Origin: Nymphaea colorata
Taxonomy: Eukaryota; Streptophyta; Magnoliopsida; Nymphaeales; Nymphaeaceae
Direction of reading: 5' to 3'
Length of the DNA: 64,000 bases
Assembly (NCBI RefSeq): GCF_008831285.2
Contig: NC_045139.1
Span: 13,746,354 to 13,810,353, forward strand
Below are positions 22,527-33,132 of this stretch, piece after piece; within the stretch, counting starts at the first letter, position 1; each line of letters opens with the position of its first letter. Under the pieces are notes generated by a model. The model worked only from the letters and a program-made list of their open reading frames with translations. It was not told where the DNA came from and did no database searches. The translations under genes and the position numbers were made by a program.

Positions 22527-25115
22527 CTACACCTCGATCTGCTCCCTCAACCGACGAATGGTACTCCTAACGGTAACGGCACTCGCAGTGCTTCAAACAA
22601 TAAACAAAAGAAAGTTAACAAACAACTAGTCATGAACCAAAGAAGGCTAAAACACAAGTACTCCTATAAAAAAGCAAAGAAGTGTCTAATTAATGCATTA
22701 GACTTTCTGTAGCGACTAGTGAGCGCAAGAAAAGCATTTTCTTTTGTGAAAATACCTTCAAACTCGAAAGGTATGGCAATGGAGTCCACAAAACGAAAAC
22801 TTGATAGGTTACCAAAAAATGTAACTCACTTTAATGTGTAGGCACCTCCAGCTTTCACTTTGCCACAGTCCTTGCATCCCCAGATGCCCACTGCTTTCCT
22901 CTTCACTGCAAACTGCATAATGTCCAAAATTGCAAACATATTACTCGATGGACTAAAGTGTGCCGACAGACTTCTTCCGTAATGAAAAGATATACTCAAA
23001 CCGACAGAAGCCTCGAACTAACAAAATGTCTTATTGTAGCACTTACCTTGCCACAGAAGTCACAGAAATACTTGGCATGCTGACTCACTTCCATTTTTTT
23101 GATCTGCTTACGCAGACTGGCACCATATCTTGTGCCTGAAATCGGCACCAAAGTGACAAGTCAAGAGAAGAACTTTAGAAACCCAAGACGAACTGACCAT
23201 TGACAAAAAGTTTGAGATGCCGTACAGAAATTAATTTGCAAATAGGAAGGACAGCTCAAAGCCCATTGAGGTGCAAATGGACACAAGACGTACTCAAAGC
23301 CACTAATATCTAGTGAAGATTTATGTAGAAATTTTAATTTTGAAACAGCAATGCTTACCGTATTTGCCAACAATTCCAACCTTCTTTGTACGCTTTGTCT
23401 ACAAAACAGTAGTTATAAGTTAAAGTTAGTATAACACCATGAATACATGCATATAACATAGGCACATGCAATCAATGGAAAAGGACAATCTACCGTGTTC
23501 ACAAACCAATCAGTCAATCTTGAACAAAACAATCTTGACTTGGTGACTTGGCAGTATGATTTGATCATTCAAACAAACAACAGTAATCAAACAAACATGA
23601 ACATGCTCATACAAGTTAACATATACCACATGGAAAAAGACAGCGTACATTATTTATGATACATTGCAAGAGAAAGGAGAGAATAAATACAAATGATCAT
23701 GGCCTTATGAATTTGGCAAGAGACATGAAATGGGAAGAAATATGCAAAGGCATTCTAGTATAGAGGCTGCACCACCAGAGTCTCAAACTAAGCGTTCAAC
23801 TAATCGTCACGGAAAAATCTATAAATAATACACCAAGGCACAGGAAGACCTAATAAGCCTGAGGCCATTGCTGTGTAATACTAACAACTTGTAGCGGGAC
23901 AAGTCCATAAATAAAAGAAAATGTACCAACAATATTACATGTCTATCAGAAAAAAAATATTTAATCACTCACGTACCTTCTTGGACAAAAATACATAAGG
24001 TCCTACATCACAAGTATGAAGAAATTAGGAAAACCGTGCATAGAATGATTGTTCTAGTATGAAGAACTTCCTATGCGCCTAGAATGTTCTTATTTCATAT
24101 ATAGTCGACCCAAAGAAGTCACCAACAAATAATTGAGTTGCAGATAACTATGTATTGTAGCATCATGTTCAATAGTACCTACCCTGACAACAGGATTTTA
24201 ATAACTTAGCTGATTGTTATTCTTGAATGCAGCATATCCTATAGATCTATATGCACTTTCAGTGATCCATTAAGCACACAGCAGTTGTTAAAATCAAAAC
24301 CAGAAAACATGAAGGAAGGAAGACGATAGTGCAGTCCTAAAAGGTAAGCCAGAATAGCATAAATTAAGAAAGCAAAATGGGCAGGTCTAATATATTATAT
24401 TCACCAGACTTGAAGATGCTGAAAGGTTTACTCCTACTTTCACCAGAACAGAACCGAACGTATTTGGCCTTTCTCTCAGTTATATGTCACTGTTACCGCT
24501 AAGTATCAGGATTGAACCATAATGCCAGCTCCGGTTTGACGGTCATCACCGTTTCCATGGAAATTAGTAACAGCAGTAACAATCTTCAGCTAACAACCAC
24601 TTTCTTCCAAGAGTTTTATCCGCAAAATTCGCACTAAACATATTAGGCCACACTGTTCACGCGATTCTGAACAAGAACTTATGTCGCCAGGTTAGATCCT
24701 CATGACTCAGCACCAACACAATAAGCTATAGTCATCTCCACAAAGATGCAATTCAAGCGAAGAAACTACGGGGCAACCGCTTCGGATTGAGTCAGGTCAA
24801 GATAAAAAACCGTGAACCACAGACCATCCAAAAATTGAAAACATGGAGCAACAAGAAACGGGAAAAGGACACGACGGAATCTCTCCAAGAAAATGCCGAT
24901 GAAAAGCCCATGATCTTCACCGCATCAAGATAAGCAACTCGAGTGCTAAGTATATCTCTACTAAACGGACCCATGATATTCCATCCACCGAGGATAACCT
25001 CGAGCAGGAAATGAACGGGCGAAATAACATAAAAACGAACAAACACAAGCAATAATCGATCAATCACAGTCAAAATCATTCGAAGAACAAACCATCAATT
25101 TCAGAAACGCACCAT
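22527..25115 (-). CDS. RPL37A: 60S ribosomal protein eL43 (L37a)
   Basis: Five exons (25115-25113, 23398-23359, 23135-23047, 22912-22830, 22590-22527) give exactly 92 aa, the family length. The first exon contributes only the ATG, followed directly by GTGCGT, and a 1.7 kb first intron follows. The protein begins [15 protein letters not shown]. Its zinc ribbon has CDFCG and CKDCGK pairs, and it ends RRLREQIEV, where most plant copies end REQTES or similar. It is a structural protein of the large ribosomal subunit. The gene is divergent from PNSB2. Exon 1 plus intron 1 is the source of a copy at 35794-36878. Confidence 0.96.
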
Positions 25116-25132
25116 TTTCGTTCCGGAGGAGC
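24047..25132. repeat. Segment W1: eL43 exon 1 and intron 1, donor copy
   Basis: Matches 35794-36878 almost base for base over about 1.09 kb in the same orientation, with scattered substitutions and small indels. This copy lies inside an intact gene, so it is the likely source. Confidence 0.9.
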
Positions 25133-25633
25133 TTCCCCTTTCTCTTCTCCTTCTCTCTCTCTCTCTCCCTCCTCGGAATGCGAATGCCCAGAGAAATCCC
25201 AAAAACCTCTTCCTTCCCCTACAAAAAGCAGAGTCGGAAACCCTAATGCCGTCAGATGGACGGCCTAGATCATAAGATGCAGTGGCAGGGGCGGGGTGGT
25301 ATGGTAGGTCTGGATCTGGACCTGCCAATCAACCGGGTCAGGCTACTAAGACTTGGTTGGGTTAGGCCCAGGGTCGGAAGCAGGGATAAATTCTTCGTCC
25401 GCAACCAACTTTTACCCTAAAATTCAAAAACGATCCTTGAACTTGTAGATTTCCGGAGAGGCTGCTAAGAAAATGCGGAACAACGTAGAACTTATAGTCG
25501 GGTAAAGCCGAAAATATAGCCCTCAACGGAAGATTCTTCGTGTTTCAGATAATTCAATCCGTCAAGAACGGGCGTCCCAGCAAAATTAGGATAGGCAGCA
25601 AGGCCAGCCGGCCACTGTGTGTGGTAGAGAACC
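25116..25633. promoter_or_regulatory. Shared divergent promoter region of eL43 and PNSB2
   Basis: Only 518 bases separate the two ATGs. The eL43 side has a CT-rich leader (minus-strand sense AG-rich near 25130-25190). A telo-box AAACCCTAA lies at 25238-25246 and a site II-like AGGCCCA at 25364-25370. These two motifs are typical of ribosomal-protein and growth-linked plant promoters. Confidence 0.6.
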
Positions 25634-26321
25634 ATGGCTGCCTCTAGCTCTCCCCTCCTCTCCTCCTCTCCCCCTCAGCTGCTCGAACAGAAATTCGGCC
25701 GGAAAGGAGTTAAGTTTACTCAGCTGAACGGGATTCCGACTGTCGAGTTGGCCGTCCGAAACGGCAGCTCCCTGCAGCTCAGGCTCTCAGATGGCCTGGT
25801 CACCTCATACAAGCCCAAGGTCTACTGGAAGGATGACGGCTTTCAAGAGATTGTTTACACGGTGCCTGATGGATCTGCTGATGGTGCATCGGTGAAGGGT
25901 GGAATTGGGTTAGTTCTCAATAATCTTTCGAGGACGAAACGGGATGGATCAACGTGGTCCGCATCACAGTGGGATGTTAAACATGTGGAATCAGATTCCA
26001 TTGATGCTGTTCAGGTACTGACTGCTTTACTTCTTGAGTTGGATTCACAATGTGGGGACTTTTTCTCTTTTTTTTTTTTTCTGTTTTAGAAATGGAAGTT
26101 GGTGGCATCGGTTTCGCTTGCTTCCTAAGTCGAATTTCTCTGCGAGAGTGTTTATTTTTTATTGGTTTTTTTTCTCTCGATACAGATTGTTAAGACCGTT
26201 TATTCTGCTTCCTCAATTGGATCACTATGCGGCCAACCTTTGCCACCATGTTTCTTTTTTCCTTTCCAAAATGTTGGTTCCAATAACAATGACTTTTCAC
26301 ATACTGCTATCAAATTTCTAC

Positions 26322-26415
<94 letters not shown>

Positions 26416-27619
26416 CAGCAAACTTTGTCCAAGAAGCGATGATTCTCCAAAATGTAATGAGATTCTCCTACCCAGTGTTTTGTTCAAGAATGAGAATTGA
26501 GACTATGTCCCAAACCAACATGTGAGGGTTACTGCAGTTAACAGACACCAAATTAAAAAAAAAAAACATAGTTGACCACACATTTATCCCTATAGTTGTT
26601 TTGTGATTATTCAAAAGTTCACCAATTGATGACACGCTGTCTTCTGGTTTTAGGTTGAATTGATATGCACTAATGCAGACGGCGCGCTTGATGTAACTTA
26701 CATAGTCTCCCTCTTTGCTGTGAGCATGGCAACTGCAGTCATTGTGAAGAACAAAGGGACTTCAAATGCAGAGTTGACAAGTGGGATTCTTAGCCATCTA
26801 AAATTCAAAGGTCGAAAGGGTTCTGCAGTTACAGGGCTCACTGGATGTTCTTATTGTGCACACCCACCACTGTCATCAAAATTTAATATTTTGTCACAGG
26901 CTGAAGCAATGAAACCAGAGTCTGCTGGTTGGAATCTGTTCTCTGATGACAAGGGAAAACAGAATGATAAATGGCAAGTGGAGGATAATAAGTTTATCAT
27001 GATGAAAGACAGATTTAGTAGAGTATATTCCGCACCTCCTGTTGAGAGATTAAAGAGAATCTACAACACCCCTCCATCAAAGTATGAAACCATAGATCAG
27101 GTAACGACCTGAGACTTATATCTTTCAAATTCCGTAATTCAGATCTTGACTGGTTTCCTTAATGCCGTGCTAATATCCATTAGCTGTTTAGCTGCAGCAT
27201 AGAAACCTTTTTGGCAGTGGTAAGAGGTTTCATAATCTGATTCAAATGACAAAATTAATTTTTCTAAAATTTTGACTATGACATTGCACCTTCCAGTTGC
27301 ATTTTTTAGATCTTCCACTCTCCCTGCTATAGCATGTAACTGAAATTGAATTGCGATCTTTTCATGTGGTTTTAATACACACACTTCACATGAATTCATT
27401 CTGTGAATCTTGTTGTCATTGCAGGGGAATGGACTTGGATTTAGAATTATAAGAATGGGCTACGATGACATTTACTTGAGCTGCCCTGGCTCCTTTTCAG
27501 AAAGGTTTGGAAAGGATTACTTTATTTGCACTGGCCCTGCTTCAATGTTGGTGCCTGTTGTCCTGAAACCTGGTGAAGAATGGAGAGGTGCTCAAGTTTT
27601 GGAACATGACAACTTATAG
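25634..27619 (+). CDS. PNSB2: Photosynthetic NDH subunit of subcomplex B 2 (PNSB2/NDF2)
   Basis: Three exons (25634-26014, 26654-27100, 27425-27619) join in phase to 340 aa, close to the length of the Arabidopsis protein. A short Ser/Pro-rich N-terminus (1-15) precedes the galactose-mutarotase-like fold, starting [20 protein letters not shown]. The enzyme fold is used here as a structural subunit. PNSB2 sits in subcomplex B of the chloroplast NADH dehydrogenase-like complex, which runs cyclic electron flow around photosystem I. The transit peptide looks short, and an upstream start was not found. Intron 1 contains a long AT microsatellite. The gene is tail-to-tail with SINE1 if the inserted ING2 copy is discounted. 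Confidence 0.9.
26326..26412. repeat. (AT)n microsatellite in PNSB2 intron 1
   Basis: An uninterrupted TA/AT run of about 86 bases. Both strands read open through it, but this is low-complexity DNA. Confidence 0.97.
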
Positions 27620-27655
27620 CAGAATACCCATCATAAAAAGATAATTGCAGCTCCA

Positions 27656-28216
27656 AAGTATTGGAAAATGTATATTATTTGTTTCTCTGAGTACTTCCCT
27701 TTTCAGAATATTGGGCAATTTTTTGTTATAGAATTAACAAATCTGGCTGGAATCGACTGGAGTTCAAGTCCACCACAAGGGACCTTTGTTTCACTACGTG
27801 AGTCACTTCAGAGCCCTAGAGGCCCAACCAAGTGCCACTAACAATGTACTTCTGAACAAAAGATCTTCAATCTTGTACCGGATTTCATTGTTATGCATAT
27901 ATTCATGTTTCTGTATTTAAGATCGGTTTCAAAGCATTCAGTCCAGTTGTTCATCTAACTATCGCTATGTGGAAAGTGGTTATATTTTGAAATATATGAA
28001 TAAACGAAGAAAAAGGTTTCATATGTAATGGTAATCTCTAGAATGGCGACAGCCATCCAACAATGGAAATGGACAGCAAAATAGTCACCTGTGTCGTCAA
28101 ATTCTCTGCAAATATCACGTTTTTATCTCAAGATGGAAAAACAGTATAAAAACTAAAATTATAACTTACACAAAATGGAATCAGTCACAAAGCAACTACA
28201 AAAAATCATGCAACAA
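27656..28216. repeat. Direct repeat U1 (PNSB2 3' flank copy)
   Basis: Matches 32537-33099 in the same orientation over about 560 bases with several percent differences. It begins 36 bases after the PNSB2 stop codon. The second copy ends 33 bases before the SINE1 stop, so one U segment was once the spacer between the two convergent genes. Confidence 0.92.
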
Positions 28217-28242
28217 ATAATAGCAATGAACATTTATCGATA

Positions 28243-31200
28243 GACTTGAGCTGGAGCATTTCAAGAACTTGAAGCATTGAAAGACTTCTTTTTTTACTTC
28301 AAGTGAATTGAGCTAAGAGCATTGAACATTCAACGATGGTGATCCTTAGCATCCAATCATATATTTATTTAAAATTGAACCTGAATCCAAACCTGACCAG
28401 ATGTCTTAGAACCGAATCTGGTCTGATTTCTTGATTACATGTTAAAAATTTTCTCTATATCCAACTTAATTAAAGTGGCCGGATCAAGCCAATTCATTGG
28501 CATCCCTGTTTATGTTTTTCTTTGAACTTCTGTCATGGCGGAAAAGTTCTCTTAAACAAGCCGCTTCATTTGTGTCAAGGGAAAGACCAACGTGTGTAGA
28601 AACAGCATTTGATCCAAAGGTGGTGAATCAAACTGTTTTCGGATGAAAGGATAAGGATATGAACCATTGTCGGCAGCCAGAAGTCCTCGAAACCCAACTT
28701 GTTTGAAAAACTAGGCGGAGATTAACGAGCGGTTCCATCGACCTGGTTAGGAGGTTGCAATGCTTTCACAGTAAAGAATATACCGAGGTGTGTTTCTTGG
28801 TATAAACGGGTAGAGGTCTGCTTTCCTTTGGCTCGCCATATTTTTTCCCCCGTGTCACTTGGTCTGAAACCAAAGGTTCAGATCGTGGCAGAGCTTATTA
28901 AGAAAGTTTAAACGAGAAGCGCCAGATATTGCAAGGATACAAACTTATTCTGAAAAGAAGCAGAAGAGAAAGTTGGTAATCCAATACTTTGCCACACCAA
29001 AATCGAAAAGGTAGAAGATGAGCAACGGTGCATTTATCCGTTCCTTAGATCCAGCTCCATGGATCCGACTCTGGCCCGGGACTTATCCAAGCACATGGCA
29101 ATGTTAGATCTGCAGGCCACAAATATGGGGCACCCGCCACCCATACGTTGGCAATTATTGAGTGGAACGTTTTAACTAACCCCACCATCAAAATGTAAGA
29201 TCCCCTTGAAAACGTGCAGATTCGCAGCTAATTTTAGGGTGTCTCCGGCCAGAGCTCCTTGAAAATCTCTAGGATGCTATAGGTACTCAAGCCCCCAGCA
29301 AGGTTCATCCTTACAAGCTATTTCACTTTGACTCACAGACAGTATTATGTAATATGAGTGGTTGATGATTGAATATATATCACAATATAGAACAATAGTG
29401 ATTTTTGTCAACCTATTTGAGATAGATATTTATATTTGACAAAAGTGACTCAAAACAATCTGTTGTGCTCCTAAATAAGCTGTATTTGCACGATCCGACC
29501 TCACCATGTGCCAGAAGATTCTCAGGCAGACCAGTAGAATACCTACACATTTTCCTGTCCTTTAATGTAGAGAGGTTTGCACGTGGGATCGTACCACTTC
29601 ACTTTAAAGCGTGTCTCAGATGAAAGGCCAACACATGCATAATGGAACCATTCCCCTCCTTCACACTGTAAATGAAGAACCGTCAGTCCAAATCTCCAGC
29701 TAGTAAATGAATCAACAGAACCAAGAACATGCAGTTCTCACATAACATACAAAAGGACCAGAAACCAGAGATTGCTGTTCTGGATATTTGATCAGGCTCT
29801 TGCCTCCTGAAGGCTCAATCGAAGCCTCTAAAACTAAGGTTGACAGGGACCAAAATGTACCAAGTAATAAGCGACACTAATCAACTTTTCTAAACTAGGT
29901 GGATCTTCTTCCAGCCTGACCAAGATAACACATCTCACGTTATGCTTTTAATTTTTCAACAGGAGTTAGCACCACTGAAAATAAAAAATAAAAAAAAAAC
30001 CTAATGGAAATGGAAATAGAGGGAACAAATATGACTCACATTCTCATTGTCGCAGGCAATCATATCACCAAATGATACCTGGATAGTAAGGACAAATTAG
30101 ATTGACAGTTACCAATTCAAGATCAATTTTGAACATTAATTAAAAGTTGAGGATTGGAACTTGATGACAAACACAGTAGGTTGGTTCATTTGGATCAATG
30201 GGTTGATCAACATCAACAGGGGCAGGAACAGTTCTCTTATGGCTGCCGGGAGGTGGCATGAGTTCGAAGTCTCGATCACGCTCTCGATCCCATTCCCTCT
30301 CCCTGAACTCAAGCCTCTTGGTCTGTGGTGTACCAAAATATGTCTTCCTTCGTTCATCCTTAACAACCACAGGAGGGAGGACCGTAGGCTCGTCATGAGG
30401 TATTTTCCCCTCTGAAAAGTTTTACACTTAAAACCAATGAGAAGCAAGGTCCACATGTAGTCCATTACCTTCACATCAATTTGTAGTAAACCACAGCTTT
30501 AAGATAAACAAATTTCACCGTCATGATTTGTTTATTCTCTCCACTTTATAACATTCGGATCTTAACTGCCAGTTGCAATTACAGCCAAGTGTAAAAAATA
30601 ATGCTTCTGAAATTTAGCATTTCCAAGTGAAGTCCTATTGACGTAAGATGGAGACTACAAGAATAATATAAAGCATGAGTTCATTGAAAAATCCAAGCAT
30701 TCCTATAGATTACAAGCTGCAGTATCCACAATCTGTGCACAGTAAGAATCTGAATCATACGCATCATTTAGTCAAGTGTAGATTAATATCAACTTATCTA
30801 CCACCAATCAAATATATGTTTAGATCTCATTTGTGACATTGCAAAAAAGAAACAATCAAACATAACGGCAAAAATGATTGTTTAGGCAAAAAAAAAAAAG
30901 GTGGCTGAAAATGTTAATATGTCAGCAGGCCAAAACAATCACATAACCCAGTACCTGTATGCATATGTTTGGCTAAATTCCATAAAAATTCAAAGAAAAT
31001 GTGTCTTTATTTGTGAAACTCAACACTACATGGTGGCCATAAAGATCCTATTGAGTCAGCCATGAATAATAAGGTGACATGCTGCCATATGGAACAGGAT
31101 ATTCCAGATTCACAATGGAAACAAATGATTAAGACAACTATTTCAAACTACTTAAGCTTTAGACACATTCAAATTTGGTTGTCCATCATAATCATATCTT

Positions 31201-32519
31201 ATAAACTGTTCCAGCTCACACATCTCAAAGTTTGAACCAGAAACTTTGGTGATTGTTTTGCACAACTATCTTTTTCCTGCTGCATAAGTTTGCCATCCTC
31301 TTGCCCTTCTATCTTCATGAGTCCAATAGCCACTTACCTTTCCCATATTGCTTATTTTCATAAGTATTTCTATGAGGTACATATAAAGCAAAAGTGGATA
31401 GTTTATTTGCTATAAGTCAGTCAAACATATCATGCTTCAAGAAGGCTTGTTGATAAAATGAACCACTTGACCTTGAAATTAAATAAGTAATATTATAAGT
31501 TGGACTGAAGAGTAATGCACCAAAAAAAAAAAGAACAACATACCTTGCTTTAGGTCTTCTGAAAAGTGACCAAGATCTTCTTCAAGGCGTTTCATTTGGC
31601 TATCGATCAACAACAAAGTCAATTCCAGCAACATCAAGAGTCAGCTCTTCAGTGTTCAACTGTTTGCAGTCACGAGACATCATGTCATAGCTTTAATACA
31701 GAATACTAACCATTAAGTATTCATGTAGACATAAGACACCCCCAATTATTGTTGATTAGAGAGAATTGTATGTTGCAAGCAACAGCCCGATGACATCATT
31801 TCAGAAGTGAATGAGAGAGAGAGAGAAGATGTACATCAGCTGTAAATTATATGGAGAAAACGTTATATATTTGCATTAGTTTGTTGTAGGCAAATTGCAT
31901 ACTAAGTGGAACCTTTGGAGAGGCTTGGACAATTCCTAGCTTCACCAACATTTTATCAAATCATGACTACAATTTATCAACTCACCAACAATACACATGC
32001 CGCTGATAATGAATTATGTCGACACTAATAACATAGTAAAAAACAAAACAGATTTTCACTTGTTATGTTGTAACAAAATATGGGTTGCATATATCCTATA
32101 CTTCCTGTACAGGTGTGAACCAGTATCTACATTCACTTAAGAATCTCCCCAGAGTATCTCACTGACTCCAAGCTTTCTCCAATTTGTCTATCAATCCCGT
32201 TTCCAACTATATCTCATTTTCATCAAGCTTCCTTTGATTGATTTATAAAGTCGGTTTAAACCATAACTAGAATCAGATAACAGTAGAGAAGAAAAAGGGA
32301 AAGAAATGTTTATCAGACTAAGTCCACCTAGTGTTAGAGGAATGAGACTGTTTTAATTGCTAGGAGAAGCAAAAACTTGCAAAAATCACCTTTTAAACGG
32401 ACCACATTACTGGACGCAGGGACAGAATTAACAGAAACAAATTCTCGAAGAAAGCATATTTACGAGATCATAGGCTTGTTTAGTCAGCAGAACTTTCTCC
32501 ATGCAGAGGCTCAACGTGT
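28243..32519. repeat. Segment V1: partial copy of the ING2 gene and its 3' flank
   Basis: Matches 37832-41574 in the same orientation, apart from a 524-base block (28539-29062) absent from the other copy. V1 stops inside ING2 exon 3. Short unmatched filler (28217-28242 and 32520-32536) joins it to the two U repeats. Confidence 0.92.
29543..32519 (-). pseudogene. Truncated ING2 pseudogene
   Basis: This copy keeps homologues of ING2 exons 4 to 7 and the 3' part of exon 3, but has no exon 1, exon 2 or ING2 promoter. The acceptor before its exon 4 reads TTG where the intact gene has TAG. In the PHD finger (exon 7, 29665-29543) the seventh zinc ligand is changed: WYDPTC instead of WYCPTC. Gly to Val (KGKWY to KVKWY) and Ala to Gly changes lie nearby. 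The long exon 5 (about 30155-30405) is unchanged against the intact copy and still open, which may reflect conversion rather than selection. It could be transcribed from a neighbour but should not make a working ING protein. Confidence 0.88.
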
Positions 32520-32536
32520 CCACTGTTTAGAAATGG

Positions 32537-33099
32537 AAGTATTGGAAAATGTATATTATTTGTTTCTCTGAGTACTTCCCTTTTCAGAATGTTGGGCAAT
32601 TTTTTGTTATAGAATTGAGAGGTCTGGCTCCTTTATGTTCGAAAGGGAATTGACTGAATTTCAAGTCTAGCACAAGCGACTTTTATTTCACTACATGAGT
32701 CACTTCAGAGCCCTAGAGGCCCAACCAAGTGCCAATAACAATGTATTGAACAAAAAATCTTCAATCTTGTACCGGATTTCATTCTTATACATATATTCAT
32801 GTTTCTGTATTTAAGATTCGTTTCAAAGCATTCAGTCCAGTTGTTCATCTAACTATTGCTATGTGTAAAGTGGTTACATCTTGAAATATATGAATAGAGG
32901 AAAAAGAAGGTTTCATATGTAATGGTAATCTCTTGAACGCCGTCAGCTATCCAACAATGGAAAATAGTCACATGTATCGTCAAACTCTCTACAAATATCA
33001 CGTTTTTATCTCAAGATGGGAAAACAGTATAAAAGCTAAAAATATTACTTACACAAAATGGAATCAGTCACAAAGCAACTACAAAAAATCATGCAACAA
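32537..33099. repeat. Direct repeat U2 (SINE1 3' flank copy)
   Basis: Partner of 27656-28216. It lies between the truncated end of the ING2 pseudogene and the SINE1 stop codon, and should form the SINE1 3' UTR. Confidence 0.92.
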
Positions 33100-33132
33100 T
33101 TGGTTACATTATCCTGAAACTAAATTGTTGTA

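Noticed and set aside
26034-26525. Frames with long Tyr-Ile runs in PNSB2 intron 1
   Set aside because: Translation of the AT microsatellite.
28340-28515. Stretch ending GGCATCCCTG, resembling the end of a common plant repeat
   Set aside because: Present in both V copies; no second end or target duplication could be found, so not called as an element.
27656-33099. U1 and U2 considered as LTRs of a retroelement with V1 inside
   Set aside because: U is the PNSB2/SINE1 3' spacer, has no TG...CA ends, primer site or polypurine tract, and the interior is the host ING2 gene.
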